A stretch of 64,000 nt of DNA from Dokdonella_A sp963834755 (GTDB lineage Bacteria > Pseudomonadota > Gammaproteobacteria > Xanthomonadales > Rhodanobacteraceae), in assembly GCA_963834755.1 (NCBI GenBank), contig CAWICQ010000010.1, positions 434,001 to 498,000 of the forward strand, written 5' to 3'. A program made the translations under genes and the position numbers. Every line of letters begins with the position of its first letter. Position 1 is the stretch's first letter. This document shows, piece by piece, positions 44,389 through 53,910 of this stretch. The notes under the pieces are model-generated. The model worked only from the letters and a program-made list of their open reading frames with translations, was not told where the DNA came from and did not search any database.

Positions 44389-46047
44389 CGCCGCTGCGAC
44401 AGGTTCCGCGCCTGCTGCGGATCGCGGCGGTGCTGGTTCGTTACCGGCTCGACGATCTGGTCGACGCGGCGCATCTGTATCGCCCGCTGAAACTCGTGCG
44501 CATCTTGTTGCCGCGTCCGCGCGGCGATATCGCGCATGCGACGCGCGGCGCGCGTCTGGTGATGGCGCTGACCGAGCTCGGTCCGATCTTCGTGAAGTTC
44601 GGACAGATCCTGTCGACGCGACGCGATCTCCTGCCGACCGATGTGGCGGACGAGCTGACCACGCTGCAGGACCGTGTCACGCCGTTTCCCGAGGACATCG
44701 CGCGCGCGGCGATCGAGAGCGCGCTCGGTGCGCGCATCGATGCGCGTTATGCGACGTTCGACGGTACACCGCTCGCCTCCGCATCGATCGCGCAGGTGCA
44801 TGCGGCGACACTGAAGGATGGTCGCGAAGTCGTGGTCAAAGTGTTGCGGCCGGATATTCATGCGCGCGTCAACGACGACGTTGCGCTGCTGCGCGCGATC
44901 GCGGCGTCGGTCGAGCGCTTTCATCCGCACGCCGACAAGATCCGGCCGCGCGAAATCGTCGACGAGATCGAGACGACGCTGACCCACGAGCTCGACCTGC
45001 AGCGCGAAGGCGCCAACGCGTCGCTGCTGCGGCGCAATTTTCTCGGCTCGAACGATCTCTACGTGCCCGAAGTGATCTGGTCGCACACCAACGAGCGCGT
45101 GCTGACGCTCGAGCGCGTGCGCGGCATTCCGGTCGACGATCTCGCCGCGCTCGACGCGGCCGGCATCGATCGCGTAGCGACTCGCCGAGAAAGGCGTGCG
45201 CCTCTTCTATACGCAGGTGTTCCGCGACAATTTCTTCCACGCCGATGCACACGCCGGCAATATCTGGGTCGATCCGGCGCGCACGGCCGATCCGCGTTTC
45301 ATCGCGCTCGATTTCGGCATCATGGGTACGTTGCCGGACGAGGATCAGTACTGGCTCGCCGAGAATTTCCTGGCGTTGTTCAAGCAGGATTACCGTCGCG
45401 TCGCCGAGCTGCATGTCCGCGCCGGCTGGATGCCCGCGAATGCGCGGCTGGACGAGCTCGAGGCGGCCGTGCGCACGGTCTGCGAGCCGTATTTCACGCG
45501 ACCGCTGGCCGAGATTTCGCTGGCCGAGGTCGTCTTCAAGCTGTTCCAGATGGCGCGGCGCTACGAGCTGACCCTGCAGCCGCAGCTGATCCTGCTGCAG
45601 AAAACCTTGCTGAATATCGAAGGCGTCGGGCGGCTTCTGCATCCACGCATCGACATCTGGGCCACGGCAAAACCGGTGCTGGAACGCATCTGGCGGGAAC
45701 GCCACGGCCCCCGCGCGGTGCTGAAGGCACTGCGCCGGCGCGTCCCGGAATGGCTCGCGGCCGCGCCGGACATGCCGCAGCTGGTGCATGATTATCTGGT
45801 GCTGGCAACCCGCGGAAAGCTGGAACTTCGCATTGCCTCGGACGATCTGAAGGCGATCGAGCAGCGCGCGCGGCGCGGTCAGCGGATGGCCGTGCTGCTG
45901 GCGCTGGCAGGGGCGTTGCTTGTCTCTGGCATGCTCGCCGCGGTGGTGTCGTTTTCGGCGCCCTCGTCTCCCGCAATGCGCCTCGTGCCGATCGTCGCGA
46001 TCGGTGCCGGCCTGGTCGCGCTGATCGTGGCGCTGCGCAAAACATGA
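44385..46047 (+). CDS. ubiB: ABC1-family kinase-like UbiB (interrupted by a frameshift)
   Basis: Starts at GTG 44385 overlapping the ubiJ stop. The first part reads ALTELGPIFVKFGQILSTRRDLLP, which is the KxGQ motif, and ASIAQVHAATLKDGREVVVKV. After GIDRVA near 45177 the frame breaks, and the continuation AEKGVRLFYTQVFRDNFFHADAH with the kinase HADAHxGN motif and ALDFGIMG is in another frame. One CG lost from GCGCG at 45177-45180 explains it. Two C-terminal membrane spans follow. UbiB is an ATPase needed for ubiquinone synthesis. Confidence 0.9.
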
Positions 46048-46080
46048 ATCGACTCGTTTTCGAATGATGGAGGAATCGGA

Positions 46081-46836
46081 ATGAATCAGGATCGCATTGC
46101 ACTCATCGCCCTCGCGGCGGCCTGCATCGCCGGAATGACGGCGTGTAGTCGCACGCACACGCCGAGCGACATGCAGCTCACGCAACTGCTGCGGGTCGAG
46201 CGCGCATCGGCAACGGATCCGCAGGCGCCGTTGGATCCGGCCGCGGTCAATTGTCTGCGCGCGTGGTCGGGCGACGTCGAGCTCTCGGCGACGTTGCCGG
46301 CGGTCACGACCGGCGAAGCGGCGAAGAAAATGTGCCGGCAGCGTCTGGACAGCTGGATTGCCGACGCGGCGCGCAATCCCGACAAGATGAAGTTCGAGGA
46401 CGTATCCGCGCCGCCGTCGGTACGTCGAGCGGTTGCACTGCTCAGCGAACACCGCGCGGCCACGGTGGGCCAGTCGCCGATGCCGTCGTCGCACGACCAG
46501 CCGCCGCCGGGACTGATGGCGCCGAATGCGCCGCCCAGCGTGCCGGTCGACCTGACCGCGACGATTGCCGCGGTGGGCGAGCTCGACGGTTACTGCCAGA
46601 AAGCCAAGCAGGCCGCCGCCAACGGCGAAACGACGCAGCCGATCGCGCGCTACGCGAGCTTCTGCGACAAGCGCATCGAGCAATTGCGCACGCGCATCGC
46701 GATGATCCAGCAGAACGGCAACAGCCAGCAGGCGCAAATGATCTCCAACAATGTGCAGCGCACGCTGGAGATGGCACGTCAGATGGCTTCGCAGCAAGCG
46801 CCGGCTCCGGCGCCCGCTCCGGCCAAGAGCCAGTAA
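46081..46836 (+). CDS. Hypothetical lipoprotein
   Basis: A 251-residue protein with lipobox GMTAC at residue 22. The N-terminal domain (NCLRAWSGDVELSATLP, then KKMCRQRLDSWIADAARNPDKMKFEDV) and the C-terminal helical part (YCQKAKQAAANGETTQPIARY, then QQAQMISNNVQRTLEMAR) each hold two Cys that could pair. GGAGG lies about nine bases before the ATG. No family recognised. It follows ubiB after 33 bases and may be co-transcribed. Confidence 0.65.
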   Translation: MNQDRIALIALAAACIAGMTACSRTHTPSDMQLTQLLRVERASATDPQAPLDPAAVNCLRAWSGDVELSATLPAVTTGEAAKKMCRQRLDSWIADAARNPDKMKFEDVSAPPSVRRAVALLSEHRAATVGQSPMPSSHDQPPPGLMAPNAPPSVPVDLTATIAAVGELDGYCQKAKQAAANGETTQPIARYASFCDKRIEQLRTRIAMIQQNGNSQQAQMISNNVQRTLEMARQMASQQAPAPAPAPAKSQ

Positions 46837-46844
46837 TCGGCGAA

Positions 46845-46876
46845 CGGCCGGCGCGCGCATGTTCGCGCGCCGGCCG
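46845..46876 (+). terminator. Strong GC stem-loop after the lipoprotein
   Basis: CGGCCGGCGCGCG-CATGTT-CGCGCGCCGGCCG, 13-base perfect arms, nine bases past the stop. There is no U-tract, so Rho-independent termination is uncertain. Confidence 0.5.
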
Positions 46877-46932
46877 CATGCGATGCTGGTTATCGCCTGC
46901 GGAGTCCGCACGGGCGCCGTTAGAATGCGCCG

Positions 46933-47358
46933 ATGCCATCGATCCGCGACACCATCGAGATCCCGGAACACGAGCTGATCGAACGCTTCGTGCGTGCGGC
47001 AGGTCCGGGTGGACAAAACGTCAACAAGGTCGCGAGCGCCGTCGAGCTCCGCTTCGACGTGGCCCGCTCGCGTGCGCTGCCCGACGCGGTCCGTGCGCGC
47101 CTTCTGGCGCGGCGCGATCGACGGCTGACCGCGGATGGCGTGCTGGTGATCCAGGCCAATCGGTTTCGTGATCAGGCGAAGAATCGCGAGGATGCGCGCG
47201 CGCGTCTTGCCGCGCTCGTCGAAGCGGCGATGCATGTTCCAAAACGGCGCGTCGCGACCAAACCGACGCGTGCCTCGAAGGAACGCCGCATCGAAGGCAA
47301 GAAGAACCGATCGACGATCAAGCGTACGCGCTCGTCGCGCGGCTGGGACCACGAGTGA
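46933..47358 (+). CDS. arfB: Peptidyl-tRNA hydrolase ArfB (ribosome rescue)
   Basis: A 141-residue release-factor-like protein. GPGGQNVNK holds the GGQ motif (residues 26-28). The basic C-terminal tail (KTR-like runs such as ERRIEGKKNRSTIKRTRSS) would reach the mRNA entry channel. It releases stalled peptides from non-stop ribosomes. It overlaps the acyltransferase start. Confidence 0.93.
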   Translation: MPSIRDTIEIPEHELIERFVRAAGPGGQNVNKVASAVELRFDVARSRALPDAVRARLLARRDRRLTADGVLVIQANRFRDQAKNREDARARLAALVEAAMHVPKRRVATKPTRASKERRIEGKKNRSTIKRTRSSRGWDHE

Positions 47359-47951
47359 GCGCGGCGACCACGCTGCCGGCACTGCCGCCGTCAATGCCGC
47401 AGTTCCGGCGCAGTTCGTGGCGCCGGCTGTGCGCCTGGCTGCTGAGCGCGAGCGGATGGCGTCTGGTCGGCGCGCTGCCGGACCGTCCGAAGCTGGTGCT
47501 GATCGCAGCGCCGCATTCGTCGTGGTGGGACGGCGTGTGGGGTCTTCTGTGTCGCAGCGCGCTCGGCGCCGACATTTCGTTCATCGCCAAACGCGAGATC
47601 TTCGTCGGCCCCCTGGGCTGGGCCCTGCGTCGGGTCGGCGGCATCCCGATCGAGCGTGACACCGCGAACGGCGTGGTCAGACAGATGGCCGCGCGGTTTG
47701 CCGACCACGAACGTCTATGGCTCGGCATCGCGCCGGAAGGCACGCGCAAGCATGTGACCCAGTGGAAAAATGGTTTTTGGCACATTGCCCGCGCCGCCGG
47801 CGTGCCGATCCTGCCGATCTACTTCGACTATCCGTCGCGCACGATCGGCATCGGGCCGCTGTTCGAACCCGGCACGGACCTTGGCGACGATCTGGCGCGA
47901 CTCCGAGCGTTCTACGCGCCGTGGCGCGGGCGGCATCGCGGCACACAGTAA
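47355..47951 (+). CDS. Lysophospholipid acyltransferase-family protein
   Basis: A 198-residue PlsC-like enzyme starting at GTG 47355, overlapping the arfB stop. APHSSWWDG is the HX4D motif, GIAPEGTRKHVTQWKNGFWHIA the EGT motif and its surroundings. It would acylate a lysolipid in the inner membrane. The N-terminus lacks a long hydrophobic span, unlike the PlsC at 18582. Confidence 0.82.
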   Translation: MSAATTLPALPPSMPQFRRSSWRRLCAWLLSASGWRLVGALPDRPKLVLIAAPHSSWWDGVWGLLCRSALGADISFIAKREIFVGPLGWALRRVGGIPIERDTANGVVRQMAARFADHERLWLGIAPEGTRKHVTQWKNGFWHIARAAGVPILPIYFDYPSRTIGIGPLFEPGTDLGDDLARLRAFYAPWRGRHRGTQ

Positions 47952-48011
47952 TTCGATGCGATGCGGCGCTCGCTCGCTTCGCCACCACTACGCAATTCAC
48001 TCAGCGCCGCC

Positions 48012-48041
48012 TTGACCCCTTCGAGCGGCCGCGCCTAGGCT
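48012..48041 (+). promoter_or_regulatory. Candidate sigma-70 promoter before the decaheme cytochrome
   Basis: TTGACC (48012-48017), an 18-base spacer and TAGGCT (48036-48041). A palindrome CCCCGCGGGG follows directly. The -10 is a weak match, so this is tentative. Confidence 0.35.
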
Positions 48042-48110
48042 CCCCGCGGGGATAGACATCGCCTGATCGAGCGAGGGCTCACGATCGGTCGAACTGAAGG
48101 ATCTCGCTCG

Positions 48111-49299
48111 ATGCGGTCCACGCTTCGCGAGCGTTGCTCACGTGTGACTCCGGTCGGTCCAACTATCTGGCCGCGCGCCTGGATGCGTGGGCTGTTGCGC
48201 GCGTCCGTCATCGGCTGGGGAGTGAGGCATGGCTCGTTGCGTAGCCCGGCGATGTGCGCGATGAGCGCGATCGGATTCGCGCTGTCGGTGTTGTGTCTCG
48301 TGCCCACGCGCGCGTGCGCGCAGCAGACGCGGGAGGAGCTTGCGAGCCAGCTGCCCGCATCGAACCTCTCGGGCGACCAGGCGCATCAGGACGTGCAGCG
48401 CCTGCTCGCGGCGCCGGGATTTGCCAACGCCGTCGTCGCCACGAACCCGGGCGCGCCCGCTGCGCATCCGGTCGGCGAGAAAGTCTGCATCACGTGCCAT
48501 CAGCTCGAGAGCGAGCACTTCACGCACACGCTGCACGCGCTCGGCCTGCATGCGGCGAACAAGTCCGATCCGAATATTCCGGTCTGCGAAACCTGCCACG
48601 GTCCGGGCTCTGCGCACGCACAGCAGCCGACCGGGAAGGGCCTGATCATCGGCTACACGAAGAATTCGGGAACGCCGATCGAAACGCAGACGAAGACCTG
48701 TCTGACCTGCCACGAAGGCGGACCGCGCGATCACTGGCTCGGTTCGGTGCATCAGCGCAACGGACTTTCGTGCAGCGACTGCCACAACCCGATGGCGAAA
48801 TTTTCGGTCGAGGGTCTGCTCGCGAAGGCATCGATCAACGACACCTGCGCGCAATGTCATCACGGACATCCGCATGCAGTTCAACCGGCGCTCGCACATG
48901 CCGCTGCCGGAAGGCCAGATGAGCTGCGACGACTGCCACAACCCGCACGGTTCGCTGACCAATCCGCTGCTGAAGACCAACACGGTCAACGAGACCTGCT
49001 ATCAGTGCCACGCGGAAAAGCGCGGACCGTTCCTGTTCGAACACCCGCCGGTGCGCGAGAACTGCCTCAACTGCCATACGCCGCACGGCTCGAACCAGGC
49101 CTCGCTGCTGGTCACGCCGATTCCGTTCCTGTGCCAGCAGTGCCACAGCTCGACGCGGCACCCGAACGATCTGCAGACGCCGCAATCGCTCGCGAGCGGC
49201 GCGCATCCGGACGAACGCATCATGGGTCGCGGCTGCATCACCTGCCACGCGAATATCCACGGCTCGAATGCGCCGTCGGGTCCGAAGTTCCACGAGTAG
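48111..49299 (+). CDS. MtrA/DmsE-type decaheme cytochrome c (interrupted by a frameshift)
   Basis: A periplasmic decaheme cytochrome of the MtrA/DmsE family. Before the break, five CXXCH sites are seen: CITCH, CETCH, CLTCH, CSDCH and CAQCH at about residues 126, 159, 197, 221 and 246. After a frameshift at 48861-48866 five more follow in another frame (CDDCH, CYQCH, CLNCH, CQQCH, CITCH), ten in all. The shift is explained by one CG missing after CATCACG. The signal peptide is MSAIGFALSVLCLVPTRACA; the true start could be one of several upstream ATGs. MtrA-type proteins sit inside an MtrB porin and carry electrons across the outer membrane. That porin is the next gene. Confidence 0.85.
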
Positions 49300-49311
49300 C
49301 GGGAGGACGTG

Positions 49312-51977
49312 ATGATTACCTATTCACTTCCTCTATCGGGCCTTACGACTTCGTTGAGGCGCGGAAAAAACCGGGATTCTGGATTGGGGATTCGGCATCG
49401 TGAAAGCGTCGCGGCGATGCCATCCCGAATCTCGAATCCCATCTTCTTCGTAGGCGTGAGCGCGGCGTTCGCATTGGCATTCGCCTGCCCCGCTGTCAAT
49501 GCCGACACCGGCGTCGGCGTCGACAGCTGGCACGCGAACAAACTCGATCCCACCGCAGGCACCGCGACACAGGAGACTGACGAGCGCGGCACGTCGTGGC
49601 TGACCGCCGGTCAGCATCGTTCGCCGACGGGCAATCTGTACATGTGCCCCGCCGAGCCGCCCGAAGTCTCCGATCACGGCGAATGGCAGTCGTACGGCAT
49701 TCTTGAGATCGGCGCCGTCGCGACCGGCGGCGACGACGACAACGCGCTGTGGAACCGCTACGTGCATTGGGACAGCGGCCTGATCCTCGGGCTCCTGGAT
49801 TACACCTGGGAACGTCCGGACGACGGCACCTACGCAAACGTGCGCGCGAGTCGCATCAGCGACGACGACGAGTATTACCAGGCCGTGTTCGGCCGCGCCG
49901 GCAGCTACAAGATCCAGGCGTTTCTGCGCGACGTGCCGAACGAGCTGACCAACACCGCGCGACCGATCTGGAACGGCGTCGGCACGAACAACCTGACGCT
50001 GCCTTCGAGTCTCACGCCGGGCGCCAGCACGTCGGCCGAAGTCGCGGCCGTCTCGGCGGCGACACCCGAACGCACGCTTTCGGTCAAACGCGACAAGCAA
50101 GGTCTCGGCTTCAGCATGTACCTGACGCCGCAATGGACCGCGTATGCGAATGTCACCGACGAGCAACGCAAGGGCGCGCGACCGTACGGCGGCCCGTTCT
50201 TCTTCAATTATCCGTTCCCGGACAACGGCGGTGTGCTCGAAACGGTGAAGCCGATCGACGATTCGACGATCAACGTCAACGGCGGGTTCCGCTACGCGGG
50301 ACCGGTCTGGCGCATGGACTTCGGTTATCAGGGTTCGTTCTATCGCGACCGCTATACGCGCTACACGTACCAATCGCCGTTCTCGCTGTCGCCGGTGACC
50401 GCCGGGTGCGACGTCTGCGCCGCTGTTTCAGGGCCAGATGGCGACGGAACCGGACAACGACTACAACAATCTGCGCGCGACATTCACGCGCAAGCTGCCG
50501 ATGAACGGCGAGCTCTCGCTGACCGCGTCCGGCGGACGCATGTCGCAGAACGATGCGCTGATCGCGCCGATCGATTGCCGGGGCGTGTTCGGCATCGATC
50601 TCGACGGCAGCGGTCTCGGGCCGCAAAATCCGTATCTCTTCGATTGCGCGAAATGGAATACGCCGGACGCGCTGTCGCGCAAGAACGCGGACATGAGCAT
50701 CGACACGACGCTGCGTCGACACTCGCATCGTGCTGCAACCGACGTCCGATATCAGCGTGCGCGGCGGCCTGCGTTTCAACCGCGAGGACTATCGCAACGC
50801 ATACACCGCCTACAACCCGCTGACCGGCCAATTCGGATTCATCAACGAAAACGGCGCGCAGGGCAGCATCGTGCCCGGCGAAGTCGGTTTATGGGATCCG
50901 CTCACGCAGGCGTCGAATTACACGCAAATCAGCAGCATTCCGCTCGACCTGCAGACGATCGACGCCAACATCGGCGCCGACTGGAAAATCGGTGTGCACG
51001 ACACGCTCGGCGCGACGTATACCTACAGCCGCTTCGAGCCCGGCAACCGCGAGCGCAGCGAAGTCGATGACAACAGCATCAAACTGACCTGGGTCAATCG
51101 CGCGCTCGACTGGCTGACGTTCCGCGCCAACGTCACCTTTCTCAAGCAGACCGGCGACACCTACAACTTCGATCCGTACGAGTTCGCGTTTTCGTCGAGC
51201 CTGCCGGGTTTCGTCACGCCGCAAGGCGGGCTCCTTCCTTACACCGTCGATGCGTTGCGCAAGTACGACGTGGCGAGCCGCGACGAAAGCAAGGCCGACC
51301 TGATGGCGACCGTGGCTCCGCGCGACGACATGACCTTCAGCGCGTCCGTGCGCAGCGATTGGAACAATTACGACGCCGTGCTCGGCCGGCAAGGCTACGA
51401 CACCGTCGGCGTGGCGCTGCAGTGGGAATGGCAGCCGTCGGCGCTCACCAACGCGAGCCTCTATTACGGTTTCGATCGTTCGACGCTGCACATGGCCAAC
51501 GTCAACGATCTCGAGTTCGGCAGCGATCCGACGCTCGGCGGCCAGACCTACCCCGCCGACGGTCGCTGGTGGGCCAAGGACAGCGAGCGGAACCACAACG
51601 CGGGCGCGACGCTGACGCAGCAGTTCGGTCGCGTGCGTTTCGATTTTGGCTGGAATTTCATCTATTCGCGCGGCCTGACGACGTACACGTTTGCATCGCC
51701 TGTCGCGCTCGCGTATTTCGCCGATGGCCTGGTGCCCAACAGCGCATTTCCGCCGATGACCTATCACGTCAGCGGCCTCACGATCGGCGCGACGATTCCG
51801 ATCGTGCAGCGCGCCTCGCTGCGTGTGTTCGACTACTACGAACGCGGTCACATCGACGACTGGCACTACTCCGGTTTCGCGAACGGACAGGTCATCGACC
51901 ATCGCGTCTACACCGACGGCGGTCCGCAGAGTTACAGCGCGAATCTCGTCGGCCTCCTGTTGAACATCGAGTTGTAG
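49312..51977 (+). CDS. MtrB/PioB-type outer-membrane beta-barrel (two frameshifts)
   Basis: An MtrB/PioB-family porin that would hold the decaheme cytochrome. Alternating beta-strands run to the C-terminal NLVGLLLNIEL. The gene needs three frames: up to 50417, 50423-50712, and 50717 onward. Both breaks are repaired by inserting CG (TGCGCCGCTG to TGCGCGCCGCTG, giving APLFQGQMATEPDNDYNNL; CTGCGTCGAC to CTGCGCGTCGAC). The total length is then about 890 residues, longer than Shewanella MtrB. GGGAGG precedes ATG 49312. The signal peptide begins at about residue 36 (MPSRISNPIFFVGVSAAF), inside a dispersed repeat. The N-terminal CKxC pair of MtrB is not seen. No MtrC-type surface cytochrome is present. 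Confidence 0.8.
49371..49442. repeat. GATTCGGG-type dispersed repeat in the mtrB signal-peptide region
   Basis: CCGGGATTCTGGATTGGGGA, TTCGGCATCG and, on the other arm, CATCCCGAATCTCGAATCCC. It separates the ribosome site and first ATG from the hydrophobic signal segment and encodes about 24 residues in between. Confidence 0.6.
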
Positions 51978-51990
51978 CGAGGAGCGCGCC

Positions 51991-52680
51991 ATGACCCGTC
52001 TCCATCGCTCGATCGCTAGCATCGTCTGCGCCACGGCATTACTCGCCACGACCGCAGCGTCGGGCGCTGCGTCCGACTTCGTCGATCTGCGCCGCATCGC
52101 ACCGCTGCAGGGCGATGCGAATGCAGGCAAGCAGAAAGCGGCCGTGTGCAGCGCGTGCCATGGCGCGAACGGAATTTCGCCGGCTTCGATGTTTCCGAAT
52201 CTCGCCGGCCAGCGCGCGGAATATCTCTACTGGCAACTCGTCGAGTTCAAGCGCGAGGCGCGGCCGGAGTCGCCGATGACCTCGCAGGTTGCCAACCTCG
52301 ACGACGCGACGCTGCGCGATCTCGCCGCATGGTTCGCGTCGTTGCCGGCAGCGTCGCCTGGCTCGGCTGCGCATTCGGCGAGTTCCGAACGCGGCAGCGT
52401 GTTGTATCGCGACGGCGATCCGTCGCTGGGAATTCCGCCGTGCCAGGGTTGTCACGGTGCCGGCGGCGAAGGACACGCATGGGCGGCGAACGACGCGAGC
52501 TACCGCACCTATCCGATGCTGCGCGGACAGCACGCCGATTACATCGCGCAGCGGCTCAAGGATTTCCGCGAGGGCAAGCATCTGTCATCGAGCAGCGATC
52601 GCGTCATGACGCCGGTCGCGCGGACGCTCGATGAGGACGCAATCAAAGCGGTCGCCGCGTGGATCGAATCGGGTCCGTGA
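51991..52680 (+). CDS. Diheme cytochrome c (c4-like)
   Basis: A 229-residue periplasmic cytochrome. A signal peptide ends SGAAS. Two domains each carry a heme site: CSACHG near residue 53 and CQGCHG near 151, with a Met-containing FPNLAGQRAEYLYWQL and YPMLRGQHADYIAQRL after each, as in c4/diheme cytochromes. It could carry electrons between inner-membrane or periplasmic donors and the MtrA conduit. It starts 13 bases after the mtrB stop and is likely in the same operon. Confidence 0.85.
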   Translation: MTRLHRSIASIVCATALLATTAASGAASDFVDLRRIAPLQGDANAGKQKAAVCSACHGANGISPASMFPNLAGQRAEYLYWQLVEFKREARPESPMTSQVANLDDATLRDLAAWFASLPAASPGSAAHSASSERGSVLYRDGDPSLGIPPCQGCHGAGGEGHAWAANDASYRTYPMLRGQHADYIAQRLKDFREGKHLSSSSDRVMTPVARTLDEDAIKAVAAWIESGP

Positions 52681-52962
52681 TTTGCCCCGCTCATGCATAA
52701 CGGTTTTTTCTATCTGTGTACAAATCGATCAAGGCAGAAGTCGTCTCGTCTCTGCGAGCGACAGCTAACCCCATGTTTTCTGGGCCATTCGCTCGGTCGG
52801 CGTGTTTCGGGACGCGCGGGTCCGGGCGCTGGAGCGGAAGCGAATTGCGATCGCTCTTCAGCAACGCGTTAAACATCGGCTGCGTCTAATCCACGAGCCG
52901 AGATTCGAGGGTCATCGTTCGCGATGGGGAAGTCGCGGGCCGCAAGAAATGGAGTAAGGATC

Positions 52963-53391
52963 ATGCGCTTTGCATCACGCAAGACAATAACGTTCGGCAT
53001 TGTGGCGGCGTTCGGCCTGTTTTCGGCGAGTTCGTTTGCAACCAATCACGCGATTACCGTCGGTGCCAACGGCAGACTCACTTTTTCGCCGTCGACCTTG
53101 AGCATCGCCGCGGGTGACACGGTCACATGGAGTTACGCGGGCGGCACGGCGCCGCACAACGTCCGCTCGGACGCGGGTTCGGTGACGAACTTCCGCTGCG
53201 CAAACGGTTGCGATGGCGCGGGCGGCAACGGCACGCCTAGCGCGTCCGCATGGACCGCGACGGTCACATTTCCGACGGCCGGCACGATTCCGTTCTACTG
53301 CGAAATCCACGGCGGCCCCGGCGGCGTTGGCATGAGCGGATCGATCACCGTGACAACGCCGGTAGATCTGCAGTCATTCGAAATCGACTGA
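52963..53391 (+). CDS. Cupredoxin (plastocyanin-like)
   Basis: A 142-residue exported blue-copper protein. The signal peptide ends SFA. The type-1 copper ligands are in place: His in GTAPHNVR, then Cys in FYCEIHG, His in the same stretch and Met in GVGMSGSI. It is a single-electron carrier in the periplasm. TAAGGA precedes ATG 52963, 282 bases after the cytochrome. In position it could link the cytochromes to XoxF, though that is inferred. The gap upstream shows no clear gene. Confidence 0.85.
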   Translation: MRFASRKTITFGIVAAFGLFSASSFATNHAITVGANGRLTFSPSTLSIAAGDTVTWSYAGGTAPHNVRSDAGSVTNFRCANGCDGAGGNGTPSASAWTATVTFPTAGTIPFYCEIHGGPGGVGMSGSITVTTPVDLQSFEID

Positions 53392-53910
53392 GTCGCGCAA
53401 AGGGTTGTTCTGGCACGCAGCGGCCGGTTCCGGCCGCTGCCGTTCTGCCGCTCGGTTTTTCCGCGCTCCACACGACTTGCGCATGCGCATTCACGCGCCG
53501 CACGTTCTTCGAATTCCTCCTCGATCGTCCGCCGCCACCGAGAGCGGCCTCAGCCTGTGCTATGCCAAGCCCGGTGCATCGCCTCCGCCCGTGGTGTTCC
53601 GCCTGTGGAACACTCGAAAAAAATCGTTGCGCCGCAGCAATTTGCAATCGATTGATGTGAGTGAGTTTTTCTCCTTAACGTGTATTTGGCACAAGCGCTG
53701 CAGTAGATAGAGGCGCATCGCAGACCGATCCGGCATCGTTCGAGTGGACCGGCGCCTGTGGCATGCGCGGATGTCCAGAACTTCGGCTTCCAGAAAAATT
53801 TCGCGAACCCATGGCCACGCAAGCGTAGAAACACAGGCTGATGACTGTTCGCCGGCTGCTTTCGCGTCGCCGCGGAAGTACTACCGACCCATGCAGGAGG
53901 AGAATCAAAG
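53392..53910. other. 519-base gap before xoxF: stem-loop and sigma-54-like site, no gene
   Basis: I see no credible gene. GCAGCGGCCGG-TT-CCGGCCGCTGC (53417-53440) is a likely end of the cupredoxin transcript, though its T-run (53456-53460) is 15 bases away. A -24/-12-like element lies at 53687-53702. The rest is AT-richer than the surrounding coding DNA, fitting a promoter region for the methanol operon. Confidence 0.6.
53687..53702 (+). promoter_or_regulatory. Candidate sigma-54 promoter of xoxF
   Basis: TGGCAC-AAGCG-CTGCA keeps the GG-N10-GC core and a perfect -24 box, with one mismatch in the -12 box (CTGCA for TTGCW). Transcription would begin near 53712, leaving a 200-base leader before the xoxF ATG. 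No NtrC-type dyad was found upstream, and the local regulator (61760) is not an AAA+ activator, so the site remains tentative. Confidence 0.4.

Noticed and set aside
45196..46047. Separate gene starting at 45196
   Set aside because: It is the C-terminal part of ubiB after a frameshift; the N-terminal part precedes it without a gap.
44869..47394. An 841-codon minus-strand open frame
   Set aside because: It is antisense to ubiB, the lipoprotein, arfB and the acyltransferase; the sequence is Arg-rich and without family character, as expected of GC-rich shadows.
48111..51977. MtrAB as a complete metal-reducing complex with MtrC
   Set aside because: No second multiheme surface cytochrome is encoded in the window, so only the MtrA-MtrB pair is claimed.
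52691..52876. 61-codon minus-strand frame between the diheme cytochrome and the cupredoxin
   Set aside because: No ribosome site or family character was seen; it may be chance in a promoter region.
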